Shown here: positions 36,714 to 45,908 of the stretch, piece by piece
Layout: every line of letters begins with the position of its first letter
How positions within the stretch are numbered: the first letter of the stretch is position 1
Assembly (NCBI RefSeq): GCF_013694365.1
Contig: NZ_CP059275.1
Coordinates: 1,488,001 to 1,552,000, forward strand
From: Limosilactobacillus reuteri
Lineage (GTDB): Bacteria; Bacillota; Bacilli; Lactobacillales; Lactobacillaceae
Direction of reading: 5' to 3'
Length of the DNA: 64,000 nucleotides
Translations under genes and position numbers: made by a program
The notes under the pieces: generated by a model
What the model was told of the DNA's origin: nothing
Database searches by the model: none
What the model saw: the letters and a program-made list of their open reading frames with translations, nothing else

Positions 36714-38291
36714 ATGTCACCAAAAGAACTTGCTGAAGCAGTTAATAAACGGCGTACGTTTGCCATTATTTCTCACCCGGATGCCGGGAAAACAACGATT
36801 ACTGAACAACTCTTGCTTTTTGGGGGAGTGGTTCGTGAAGCCGGGACCGTTAAAGCACGGAAGACCGGTAACTTTGCAAAGTCAGACTGGATGGAGATTG
36901 AAAAGAAGCGGGGGATCTCTGTTACCTCATCTGTTATGCAGTTTGATTTCCAAGGTAAGCGGATCAATATTTTGGATACTCCAGGGCACGAAGATTTCTC
37001 TGAAGATACTTATCGGACATTAATGGCGGTGGACTCTGCTGTGATGGTTATTGATAGTGCGAAAGGGATTGAGCCGCAGACTAAGAAGTTGTTCCAGATT
37101 TGTAAGATGCGGGGAATTCCGATCTTTACCTTTATGAACAAATTTGACCGGGATGCCCGCGAACCATTAGACCTTTTAAATGAAGTTGAAGACGTATTAG
37201 GAATTGAAACTTACCCAATCAACTGGCCAATCGGTTCTGGTCACCAGTTCAAGGGAATCTATGACCGCTTTAACCAACGTGTTGCCTTGACTCACCCAGC
37301 TGATGAAAATAATCCTTACTTACCATTAGATGAAGACGGTAATGTTAAAGGAGATAACCCATTAGCTGGTAATGGTGAATGGCAAGATGCAATGGATGGT
37401 ATGGAACTAGTCGAAGTTGCTGGTAATGAATTAGACCGAGAAAAGATTGCCAAGGGGGACCAAACACCAGTCTTCTTTGGATCTGCTTTAACTAATTTTG
37501 GAGTTCAGACTTTCTTGGAAACCTACTTACAGTTTGCCCCTGCACCAAGTGATCACAAAACTGAGGACGAGGATGTTGTTAAGCCCCTTGATCCCGAATT
37601 TTCTGGTTTTGTCTTTAAGATCCAGGCTAACATGAATCCTCGCCATCGTGATCGAATTGCCTTTGTCCGGATTTGTTCCGGTGAATTTGATCGGGGGATG
37701 GATGTAACATTATCACGGACTAAGAAACCAATGCGGTTATCAAATGTGACTGAATTTATGGCCGATACCCGTGAAAATGTTGAGACAGCTGTTGCCGGTG
37801 ATATTATTGGTTTATACGATACCGGAAACTTCCAAATTGGTGATTCTATTTACAATGGTAAAAAAGATATTCAATTTGAAAAGTTACCACAATTTACACC
37901 AGAACTGTTTGTCCGTGTTTATGCTAAGAATGTGATGAAACAAAAGTCCTTCCACAAGGGAATCAATCAATTAGTTCAAGAAGGGGCTGTCCAGCTTTAC
38001 CGGAGTTATTCTACTGGCGATTATATTCTCGGTGCTGTTGGTCAACTGCAATTTGAGGTATTCAAGTTCCGGATGCAAAATGAATATAATTCCGAGGTTG
38101 TCATGGAACCAATGGGAACTAAGACTGCCCGGTGGATTGATCCAGACCAATTAGATGAAAAGATGTCATCATCACGAAACATCTTAGTCAAGGATATCCA
38201 TGATCAGCCACTATTCTTGTTTGAAAACCAATTTGCTGAAAATTGGTTTAAGCAAAAGTATCCTGATGTGAAGTTAACGGCAAAGTTGTAA
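36714..38291 (+). CDS. prfC: Peptide chain release factor 3
   Basis: The translational GTPase of about 525 residues recycles RF1/RF2 after termination. G1 is [14 protein letters not shown]3 DTPGHEDF and G4 NKFD. The ATG at 36714 ([16 protein letters not shown]) is chosen. An in-frame TTG at 36702 would add four residues but lies in the palindrome arm, which is suspected not to be native upstream sequence. Confidence 0.95.
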   Translation: MSPKELAEAVNKRRTFAIISHPDAGKTTITEQLLLFGGVVREAGTVKARKTGNFAKSDWMEIEKKRGISVTSSVMQFDFQGKRINILDTPGHEDFSEDTYRTLMAVDSAVMVIDSAKGIEPQTKKLFQICKMRGIPIFTFMNKFDRDAREPLDLLNEVEDVLGIETYPINWPIGSGHQFKGIYDRFNQRVALTHPADENNPYLPLDEDGNVKGDNPLAGNGEWQDAMDGMELVEVAGNELDREKIAKGDQTPVFFGSALTNFGVQTFLETYLQFAPAPSDHKTEDEDVVKPLDPEFSGFVFKIQANMNPRHRDRIAFVRICSGEFDRGMDVTLSRTKKPMRLSNVTEFMADTRENVETAVAGDIIGLYDTGNFQIGDSIYNGKKDIQFEKLPQFTPELFVRVYAKNVMKQKSFHKGINQLVQEGAVQLYRSYSTGDYILGAVGQLQFEVFKFRMQNEYNSEVVMEPMGTKTARWIDPDQLDEKMSSSRNILVKDIHDQPLFLFENQFAENWFKQKYPDVKLTAKL

Positions 38292-39980
38292 ATGAAAAAA
38301 CATTTTAAAATGTATAAAAACGGTAAAAGATGGTGTGTAGTTGCTATTGCTACAATTTCGCTAGGGCTAGGTATTAGTCTAGGGTCGATAGCGCATGCAG
38401 ATATGATGCCTAATAATGAGACACCTGCTACAGATACTTTAACTACTGGAACTCCCACTAATACTAATCCTCTACAAGGTAATAATAGTACTGGCACTGA
38501 TACTCAAAGTGATAATCAGACGCCGGTTAAGCCTGAAACAACTGAAAATAAAGATGTAGCACAACAAACTATTCCTGAAACAGGAGCTCCTAATACTTTT
38601 TCAACAATAAATAATAATACGTATTACTATAATTCAGAAGGACAGCTAGTTAAAAATGATTTCTATAGTAATTGGGGTCAAACTTATTATTTTCAACCTA
38701 GTGGTGCTCGGCTAGATAATGGTTTTTATAACAATTGGGGTAATACTTACTACTTTGGTAATGATGGTGCACGTTGGAATAATCGTTATATGGTTCGATG
38801 GGGAAATGCCTATTACTTCGGTAACGATGGTGCCTTAATAAAGAATAAAAGCTTAAATGTTAATGGGAAAGATTACTGGGTAAATAATCAGGGGATAATT
38901 CCTTTACGTAATCAATTTTTAACTGCAAATGATAATCAACTTTATTATTTTGATGCAAATAATTCATTAATTACAAATAAGTTCTATCATAATTGGGGCA
39001 ATACTTATTATTTTGGTGCAGATGGTGCCCGCTACACTAACCAATTTTTAACCAAAGACGGTAAAGTCTATTACTTTGATAACGATGGGGTAATGTATCG
39101 AAATCGTTATTACAAGAACTGGGGCAATACTTATTACTTTGGTGCAGATGGTGCCCGCTACACTAACCAATTTTTAACCAAAGACGGTAAAGTCTATTAC
39201 TTCGATAACGATGGGGTAATGTATCAAAATCGTTACTACAAGAACTGGGGCAATACCTATTACTTTGGCGCAGACGGTGCCCGGTATACAAACCAATTTT
39301 TGACTAAAGATGGCAAGGTCTATTACTTTGATAACGATGGAGTAATGTATCAAAATCGTTACTACAAGAACTGGGGCAATACCTATTACTTTGGTGCAGA
39401 TGGTGCCCGTTACACCAACCAATTCTTAGATAAAGATGATTCTAATACTCATATTCATTATTTTGATAGTGAAGGTCGGATGTTAGTCAATCAATGGCTT
39501 ATGTATGAAGGAAGTACAATTTATTTTGATGAAAATGGATATCCCGTAACTGGTAAACAAGATATTAATGGACAAAATTATCTTTTTAATGAAGATGGAG
39601 CATTAATTCCAAATGGTATTAATAGAGTAAATTATACTCAATATCTTGGAACATTAGTCGGTCTATATCAGAATGCTGATTGGTTCAAGGATTGTTTGAG
39701 TAACCATACGATGTATTATGGAAAAGTTACATCGGGCGTAAATGATGGCTACAGTTTCATTACTGCTAAGGGTGATCCAACAAGTTGGTTCTACTTTAAG
39801 GAAATTCAAGACGGGCAAGTGCTTATTAAATATGTAGATCCAACTACTGCTACTGATATTGCTCATTCGAAATTTGTTGAGAAAGCTATTCCATTAAAGG
39901 AACTTACCGCTATTTACAATAATGAACAAAACGAAACTTTGATCAATGATTATGCTAATAAGTTAGTTGCTTATAAATAA
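38292..39980 (+). CDS. Secreted KxYKxGKxW protein with wall-binding-type repeats and unknown C-terminal domain
   Basis: The 562-residue protein begins with a KxYKxGKxW signal (KHFKMYKNGKRWC) and a hydrophobic core ending in AHA, residues 1-36. A Thr/Asn-rich linker leads to ETGAPNTF, then repeats of the form NWG-TYYFG-DGAR from about residue 110 to 440. Residues from about 440 to 562 form a separate domain (QYLGTLVGLYQNADWF ... DGQVLIKYVDPTTATD) that I do not recognise with certainty; a domain seen in other L. reuteri secreted proteins is possible. No LPxTG anchor. First of four adjacent genes with this architecture. Confidence 0.8.
   Translation: MKKHFKMYKNGKRWCVVAIATISLGLGISLGSIAHADMMPNNETPATDTLTTGTPTNTNPLQGNNSTGTDTQSDNQTPVKPETTENKDVAQQTIPETGAPNTFSTINNNTYYYNSEGQLVKNDFYSNWGQTYYFQPSGARLDNGFYNNWGNTYYFGNDGARWNNRYMVRWGNAYYFGNDGALIKNKSLNVNGKDYWVNNQGIIPLRNQFLTANDNQLYYFDANNSLITNKFYHNWGNTYYFGADGARYTNQFLTKDGKVYYFDNDGVMYRNRYYKNWGNTYYFGADGARYTNQFLTKDGKVYYFDNDGVMYQNRYYKNWGNTYYFGADGARYTNQFLTKDGKVYYFDNDGVMYQNRYYKNWGNTYYFGADGARYTNQFLDKDDSNTHIHYFDSEGRMLVNQWLMYEGSTIYFDENGYPVTGKQDINGQNYLFNEDGALIPNGINRVNYTQYLGTLVGLYQNADWFKDCLSNHTMYYGKVTSGVNDGYSFITAKGDPTSWFYFKEIQDGQVLIKYVDPTTATDIAHSKFVEKAIPLKELTAIYNNEQNETLINDYANKLVAYK
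38991..39428 (+). repeat. 126-bp tandem repeats in the first secreted gene
   Basis: Three near-identical units of 126 bases (38991-39116, 39117-39242, 39243-39368) are followed by a partial fourth. Each encodes 42 residues starting NWGNTYYFGADGARYTNQ. Differences are mostly silent. Copy number may vary between strains by slippage or recombination. Confidence 0.9.
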
Positions 39981-42900
39981 ATGGAAATAAAAAAGCATTT
40001 TAAATTATATAAAGATGGTAAAAAATGGTGTTGTGCAGCAATCGCAACTACTGTTTTAGGGATAGGACTTGCTATTGGTTCGCCTAGTGTTTTAGCTGAT
40101 GCAGATACTATTACATCTACTTCTGATGCTAATAATTCTTTAGTAAAAAACGATAATACTAGTGCTACTAATTCTAATTCGGAGTCAACTTTTACCGATA
40201 CAAACAAGAATAGTACTAATGAAAAAGCGGTAACTGAGAATAAAAATATAGATTCAAGTCAACAGATTAATCAAGGACAAACTAAATCTAATAATAGTGA
40301 AGAACAAACAACTCCAGTTAACGTTAAAGCTGAAAATACAGATATTAAAGATAGTATTCCAGAGAAATCAACGCCGAATTCTTTTAAAGAGATTAATGGT
40401 AGTACCTATTATTATGGGGAAAATGGTGACTTGTATCGTAATCAATTTTATAACAATTGGGGTCGTACGTATTACTTCCAAAATGATGGTAGTCGTTTAG
40501 ATAATGGATTCTATAATAATTGGGGTCGTACGTATTATTTCGGTTCCGATGGTGCTCGTTGGGATAATCGTTTCTACAATAATTGGGGTCGTACTTACTA
40601 CTTCCAAAATGATGGTAGTCGTTTAGATAATAGCTTCTATAATAATTGGGGTCGTACGTATTACTTTGGTTCCGATGGTGCTCGTTGGGATAACCGTTAC
40701 ATGGTAAAATGGGGTCGTGCTTACTACTTCGGTAGTGATGGAGCGCTTCTCCAAAACCAGCTTAAAAGTATAAATGGGATTAACTATTGGATTAATAATG
40801 AAGGAGTTATTCCATTAAAGAATCAATTCTTAACAGCAAATGAGAACCAATTATTCTACTTTGATGGAAATGGATCATTAGTTGTTAATAAGTTTTATCA
40901 TAACTGGAGTCACACTTACTACTTTGGAGCTGATGGCGCTCGTTACACTGATCAATTCTTAAATAGAGATGGCAAGGTATACTACTTTGATAATCAAGGA
41001 ATTATGTACCAAGACCAATATTACAAGAATTGGGGCCACACTTATTACTTTGGAGCTGATGGCGCTCGTTATACTGATCAATTCTTAAATAAGAATGGCA
41101 AGGTATACTACTTTGATAATCAAGGAATTATGTATCAAGATCAATATTACAAGAATTGGGGCCACACTTATTACTTTGGAGCCGATGGTGCTCGTTATAC
41201 TGATCAATTCTTAAATAAGAATGGCAAGGTATACTACTTTGATAATCAAGGAATTATGTACCAAGACCAATATTACAAGAATTGGGGCCACACTTATTAC
41301 TTTGGAGCCGATGGTGCTCGTTATACTGATCAATTTTTAACAAAAGATGGTCATCAATATTACTTTGATAATGATGGTATTATGGTTACTAATCAGGTAA
41401 GAGTCATTAATGGTAAAGGATACGAATTTAATGGTAACGGTGAAGCCACTGAAACTTCTGATATGGGTCAAACTAGAGATACAGTAGCTAAGGAAGTTGC
41501 TCAAGCTTTGACTAACCAAGGTATTAAAGGTGTTAAATATGATTGGCGAAACACCAATAACGATTATCAAGAATTAGCGCTTCATGATATTGCACAAGAA
41601 GTAGCTCAAGGTGATACTAATCCTGATAAAAATGTAATTGAAAAGAAATTACAAGCTAATAATTTACTGAGTGGTAAGGTTTTAGTAGTATATTCTACTG
41701 ATTTTACAAATGATGATCCTCAAAAGATTACTAATACCTTTATGAATAGTTATGACTTTACAAATGCAGACAACTCGGTGCTTGGTATTGGGGCAGACCT
41801 AAATAAAAATAAGTTAGTAATTATTTTATTTAAACCAGGAGAAAAAGTTGAACAACCACAAGCTACTTCCACGATTAGTGCTTCTATTTCAGATATCTTT
41901 AAGAAGGCCGGCGTAAATGTTGACGTAGATAATGGCTTAACTAAAGGAAGTGTAGTTAATAGTGCAGATCTCGGAAATGCTTTGACTAATGGAACTGCTG
42001 AACTTCTAAAAGGAGATAAAGGTACAATTATTAGTCAGGAGGTTCTTAAAGCAATTTTTGCTGCTTTTGCAGGTAATACTTCTGCAGTAGAAGGCACTAA
42101 GAATTACTATAATGGTAATGATGCTTATCATTATGAATTCTGGCTAGAAGGTCAATCAGCTGATGACAAATTAAATAACTTCCTTGCACTTAACAAGGGT
42201 GCTAAATACGGAGATCAGCTAAAGGTAAATTACACTGCAACACTTGTATTCGGTCAAGAGACTGGTACTAACTCTAATGAGAGTAAGGTCCCTGCAAGTG
42301 AAAGAACAGATGAACAGTTAGACTTAGCTTATAAGACCGGGACTGACACAGGACTTCGTTATGATAGTGTAAAGGTTGAAAAGATCCCTGGAATGACTGA
42401 TGATATGGTTCGTGGGGTTGATGTTTCGAGTTACCAAGCGCTGATAAATGCTGGTGTAAAATTTTATGACTTTAATGGGCAAGAATCGAACTTATTTAAA
42501 ATTTTAAAGGATTCAGGTGTCAATTGGGTACGATTGCGAGTCTGGAATGATCCTTATAATGCACAGGGGCAGCCATATGCTGGTGGAGACAATAATGAAG
42601 AAAATCTCATAAAAATGGCTAAAGAAGCATCTGATAATGGTCTTAAATTATTGATAGATTTTCAATACTCTGATTTTTGGACTGATCCAGCACAGCAAAT
42701 TTTGCCAAAAGCTTGGAGAAATTTATCTCATGGTGAAATGAGTCAAGAGGTTTACCTTTACACCTCTAAAATTTTAAATGATTTGCAAAAAGCTGGTGCA
42801 TCTGTAAAGATGGTTCAAATTGGTAATGAAATTACCAATGGAGCATTTGGCCTTTACACTGGACGTAATGGTGGAGGTAACTGGGCTTCATTATGGGAAA

Positions 42901-44399
42901 CCAGTGATGGTGATCAAGTTGCTAAATATATTCAAGCTGGTTCCTCCGCTGTAAGGAGAATTGATCCAACTATTAAAGTTGCTATTCAATTAGAAACTCC
43001 GGAAATTAATAAATATCGTGGGATTATGAATGTCTTAAAGAAAAATAATGTAGATTATGATTATCTTGGAACTTCGTACTACCCATTCTGGAGTACCACA
43101 CAAGGCAATGGGTGGTATGATAATGTTGATCTTGGATACGGAGCTAATACACCAGTAAATCTTGAAGCTATTGAAAAAATGGCTTGGAATGAATTTGGTA
43201 AAAGAACGGTGATTTTGGAATCTGGATGGCTAAATAATACTAACGATGCAGATGGCACCCATAACTCCGTTGGTGAAAATAATGAAACTACTAATATAGA
43301 TCGATATAGTGCTGATCCTCAAGGTCAGGTAGACGAAATTGAGGATATGTATAATGCGATTATTGCACAAAAAGGTCTCGGTGCTTTTTATTGGGAACCA
43401 GCATGGATCCCAGTAAAGGCTGGGTGGAATAATTGGCAATATAATAAATTAATGTCTAACATTTATGGTTCGGGATGGGCTTCACAGTATGCCAAAGGAT
43501 ATGCGCCAGATTCAGTATTGTATTATGATGGCAAGGAAGCATGGGGAGGTTCATCTTGGGATAATATTTCATTATTTGATGATCATGGACATCCACTGCA
43601 ATCATTGAACGTTTATAATGGAATGTTAAATGGATATGAAAGCCCCAAAAATGTTAAGTCATCTCTTTCAACCCAATTAGTAAAAATTTGGAATGAGACT
43701 GACGTTATTCCTAATGATGGATTAACTGAAGGAACAAAGTTATCGACAGACCTTTTCGGAACTACTCAATTAAGTGGAAATGATGGTCAATCGATTGGTA
43801 ATGCTGAATTAACTAAGCTAGCTGGACGGCTTAAAGATGGAATATCTTCAAAAGTATACACAGCAGCAAATGGTGCACGGTATCACTATATTTACTGGCT
43901 TGAAGGCGGAAATAATAAGGTAAATACGTTTGTTTCTGCAAATAAAGATGCCAAGTATGGACAACCATTAATTGCAAATTATTCGGCAACTGTAGTCGTT
44001 GATTCTGAACCAGGTACTCAAGTAGCAACTTCTCCATTACAAATTAAAATATCTCAGGTTTGGAATACTGTTAACAATGAGGAAATTAAAATCGATAATC
44101 CTCTAAAGCAGGGAGATTTAATAACTGATAAAAGTGATAATGCGTTTTCTGGTATCTTGAATTCAAAAGATATCAAAGAAGCTTTAACTGGAGAAAAAGG
44201 TAAAGATGTTAGCGAAAGTACTGTTAATGATGTAAAGAGTCTTTTACCTAAAGAAGTAAAAGGAAATAAAACATATACAACCGCAGATGGAAATCAATAT
44301 TATTATGATTTCTGGCTTGCTTCCGTAGAAACTAATAATGCAAAATATGGAGAACCTATTATTGTAAACTATACCGCATCCTTAAAATGGCTTGGGTAA
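39981..44399 (+). CDS. Secreted GH53 endo-beta-1,4-galactanase with repeats and accessory modules
   Basis: The 1472-residue secreted protein has a KxYKxGKxW signal (KHFKLYKDGKKWC; cleavage near VLA-DA) and a Ser/Thr/Asn linker. NWG-TYYF repeats run from about residue 150 to 480. Residues 490-625 form an unassigned domain (LALHDIAQEVAQG ... VLGIGADLNKNKL). At about 631-758 lies the first copy of an unnamed module. At about 806-1203 is a GH53 barrel: RGVDVSSYQALINAG, acid/base E950 in VQIGNEITNG and nucleophile E1080 in VILESGW. Two more module copies close the protein. It should cut beta-1,4-galactan of plant arabinogalactan outside the cell. No LPxTG. Confidence 0.88.
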   Translation: MEIKKHFKLYKDGKKWCCAAIATTVLGIGLAIGSPSVLADADTITSTSDANNSLVKNDNTSATNSNSESTFTDTNKNSTNEKAVTENKNIDSSQQINQGQTKSNNSEEQTTPVNVKAENTDIKDSIPEKSTPNSFKEINGSTYYYGENGDLYRNQFYNNWGRTYYFQNDGSRLDNGFYNNWGRTYYFGSDGARWDNRFYNNWGRTYYFQNDGSRLDNSFYNNWGRTYYFGSDGARWDNRYMVKWGRAYYFGSDGALLQNQLKSINGINYWINNEGVIPLKNQFLTANENQLFYFDGNGSLVVNKFYHNWSHTYYFGADGARYTDQFLNRDGKVYYFDNQGIMYQDQYYKNWGHTYYFGADGARYTDQFLNKNGKVYYFDNQGIMYQDQYYKNWGHTYYFGADGARYTDQFLNKNGKVYYFDNQGIMYQDQYYKNWGHTYYFGADGARYTDQFLTKDGHQYYFDNDGIMVTNQVRVINGKGYEFNGNGEATETSDMGQTRDTVAKEVAQALTNQGIKGVKYDWRNTNNDYQELALHDIAQEVAQGDTNPDKNVIEKKLQANNLLSGKVLVVYSTDFTNDDPQKITNTFMNSYDFTNADNSVLGIGADLNKNKLVIILFKPGEKVEQPQATSTISASISDIFKKAGVNVDVDNGLTKGSVVNSADLGNALTNGTAELLKGDKGTIISQEVLKAIFAAFAGNTSAVEGTKNYYNGNDAYHYEFWLEGQSADDKLNNFLALNKGAKYGDQLKVNYTATLVFGQETGTNSNESKVPASERTDEQLDLAYKTGTDTGLRYDSVKVEKIPGMTDDMVRGVDVSSYQALINAGVKFYDFNGQESNLFKILKDSGVNWVRLRVWNDPYNAQGQPYAGGDNNEENLIKMAKEASDNGLKLLIDFQYSDFWTDPAQQILPKAWRNLSHGEMSQEVYLYTSKILNDLQKAGASVKMVQIGNEITNGAFGLYTGRNGGGNWASLWETSDGDQVAKYIQAGSSAVRRIDPTIKVAIQLETPEINKYRGIMNVLKKNNVDYDYLGTSYYPFWSTTQGNGWYDNVDLGYGANTPVNLEAIEKMAWNEFGKRTVILESGWLNNTNDADGTHNSVGENNETTNIDRYSADPQGQVDEIEDMYNAIIAQKGLGAFYWEPAWIPVKAGWNNWQYNKLMSNIYGSGWASQYAKGYAPDSVLYYDGKEAWGGSSWDNISLFDDHGHPLQSLNVYNGMLNGYESPKNVKSSLSTQLVKIWNETDVIPNDGLTEGTKLSTDLFGTTQLSGNDGQSIGNAELTKLAGRLKDGISSKVYTAANGARYHYIYWLEGGNNKVNTFVSANKDAKYGQPLIANYSATVVVDSEPGTQVATSPLQIKISQVWNTVNNEEIKIDNPLKQGDLITDKSDNAFSGILNSKDIKEALTGEKGKDVSESTVNDVKSLLPKEVKGNKTYTTADGNQYYYDFWLASVETNNAKYGEPIIVNYTASLKWLG
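40440..41405 (+). repeat. NWG/TYYF repeat array in the GH53 gene
   Basis: 63-base units encode 21 residues (NNWGRTYYFGSDGARWDNRFY type) at 40440-40730. Then, after a variant stretch, 126-base units start at 40902, 41028, 41154 and 41280. They encode NWGHTYYFGADGARYTDQ followed by KVYYFDNQGIMYQDQYYK. The 126-base units are almost identical at nucleotide level. Confidence 0.88.
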
Positions 44400-45908
44400 T
44401 TGGAAATAAGAAAACATTTTAAGCTATACAAAAGTGGAAAGAAATGGTGTTATGCTGCAATTGCTCTAGGTCTATTAATGGTAACGCCTACTTTCGCAAA
44501 AGCTGATAGTACAACAGAAAATCAAAATTTAAATAATGTTGAAATAACGCAGAATATATCTTCAGATAGTAATCAAACTCTTACGGATCAAAATACTAGT
44601 GACGAAGGAAAAATTCAAGTTCCAGTAATACCACAATCTCAAAGTAATAATGTAGATGAGATATCTGAGACTGGAAAACCAAATACATTCAATACTATCA
44701 ACAATAAAACATATTATTATGACAATAACGGGATCCTTTCTAAGAATCAATGGTATACAAATTGGGGTCATAGTTATTACTTTGGAGCGGATGGTGCCCG
44801 TTATACTAATCAATTAGCTCAAATTAATAATGATGTGTATTCATTTGACGCACAAGGAATAATGCAAACAGATTACTTTCAACAAAGAAATGGTAAGACA
44901 TATTATTTTGGTGCTGATGGAAAAGAATATAAAAATCAGTTTTATAACAACTGGGGCCGAACCTATTACTTTCAAGCAGATGGAAGTCGCTTAGATAATG
45001 GTTTCTATAATAATTGGGGTCGTACTTATTATTTCGGTAGTGATGGCGCTCGTTGGGATAACCGCTTTTACAACAACTGGGGTCGTACTTATTATTTCGG
45101 TAGTGATGGTGCTCGCTGGGATAATCGCTTTTACAACAACTGGGGTCGAACCTATTACTTTCAAGCAGATGGAAGTCGCTTAGATAATGGTTTTTATAAT
45201 AATTGGGGTCGCACTTATTATTTCGGTAGTGATGGCGCTCGTTGGGATAACCGCTTTTACAACAACTGGGGTCATACCTATTACTTTGGTGATGACGGTG
45301 CCCTACAAAAGCAGGATTTTATTCTTGGACATCAGAACTATTACGTTGATCCAAATAGTGGAATAATTAATGGTACTTTATTAAATGCGCCTTACATTAA
45401 TCAATATCAAGTTGGTGATATGGCGTGTGAAGCGACAGCCTTGTTAGAAGCGCTTCATAATAAGGGATATGCCAACAACTACAACATTCAATCATTTATT
45501 AAAACGATGCCAATTTCACCAAATGGTAATCCTAATGAAGGATTCGGTGGCGGATATCAACGAGTAACCTATGGAATCTTTCAATCAATTTATCCCGAAC
45601 CTTTAGCAAAATGGGGTTCACGGTTCGGTAATGTTCAGAATATTTCAGGGTCTTCTCCTACCGACTTACAAAGTCAATTACTTAATGGTAACCCGGTTGT
45701 TGTCTATGTCACGATGCATTGGGCTGCCCCTCAATATGGTAATTATTTCTGGGGAGTAGGTGTTAATAATAGTCATGTGATGACTCTTGATGGTTATCGT
45801 CCAGGTTATTATCACGTTGAAGATCCTGCTGGAGGATCATACTGGGTTTCAGCAAGTAATTTTGAAAATTCATATAATATTAAACGTTTTGCAGTTGTAG
45901 TTAAATAA
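44400..45908 (+). CDS. Secreted KxYKxGKxW protein with C39-like cysteine peptidase domain
   Basis: The 502-residue protein starts with TTG. The signal KHFKLYKSGKKWC is cleaved near AKA-DS. The linker has SETGKPNTF, and the NWG-TYYF repeats span about residues 110-305. Residues 320-502 match a C39-like peptidase: the likely nucleophile is C343 in VGDMACEATALLEAL and the likely catalytic His is H459 in NNSHVMTLDGY, with an Asp in HVEDPAG. This domain class cleaves peptides, often peptidoglycan or secreted peptides; there is no attached transporter, so it is not a bacteriocin-exporter peptidase. Third gene of the cluster. Confidence 0.82.
   Translation: MEIRKHFKLYKSGKKWCYAAIALGLLMVTPTFAKADSTTENQNLNNVEITQNISSDSNQTLTDQNTSDEGKIQVPVIPQSQSNNVDEISETGKPNTFNTINNKTYYYDNNGILSKNQWYTNWGHSYYFGADGARYTNQLAQINNDVYSFDAQGIMQTDYFQQRNGKTYYFGADGKEYKNQFYNNWGRTYYFQADGSRLDNGFYNNWGRTYYFGSDGARWDNRFYNNWGRTYYFGSDGARWDNRFYNNWGRTYYFQADGSRLDNGFYNNWGRTYYFGSDGARWDNRFYNNWGHTYYFGDDGALQKQDFILGHQNYYVDPNSGIINGTLLNAPYINQYQVGDMACEATALLEALHNKGYANNYNIQSFIKTMPISPNGNPNEGFGGGYQRVTYGIFQSIYPEPLAKWGSRFGNVQNISGSSPTDLQSQLLNGNPVVVYVTMHWAAPQYGNYFWGVGVNNSHVMTLDGYRPGYYHVEDPAGGSYWVSASNFENSYNIKRFAVVVK
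44940..45300 (+). repeat. 63-bp repeats in the C39-like gene
   Basis: Six consecutive units of 63 bases encode 21 residues each. They alternate between NNWGRTYYFQADGSRLDNGFY and NNWGRTYYFGSDGARWDNRFY types; a QADGSR/GSDGAR/GSDGAR block is repeated in order. High nucleotide identity between units points to recent expansion. Confidence 0.88.

Noticed and set aside
39174..39422. Minus-strand open frame of 82 codons with IAPVLVVTILIHY-like text
   Set aside because: It is the mirror of the 126-bp coding repeats on the + strand; such frames recur under every repeat array and have no start context of their own.
38991..39428. Regular repeats considered as a CRISPR array
   Set aside because: The units are coding, in frame, 126 bases long and contiguous, without unique spacers; no cas gene is present in the window.
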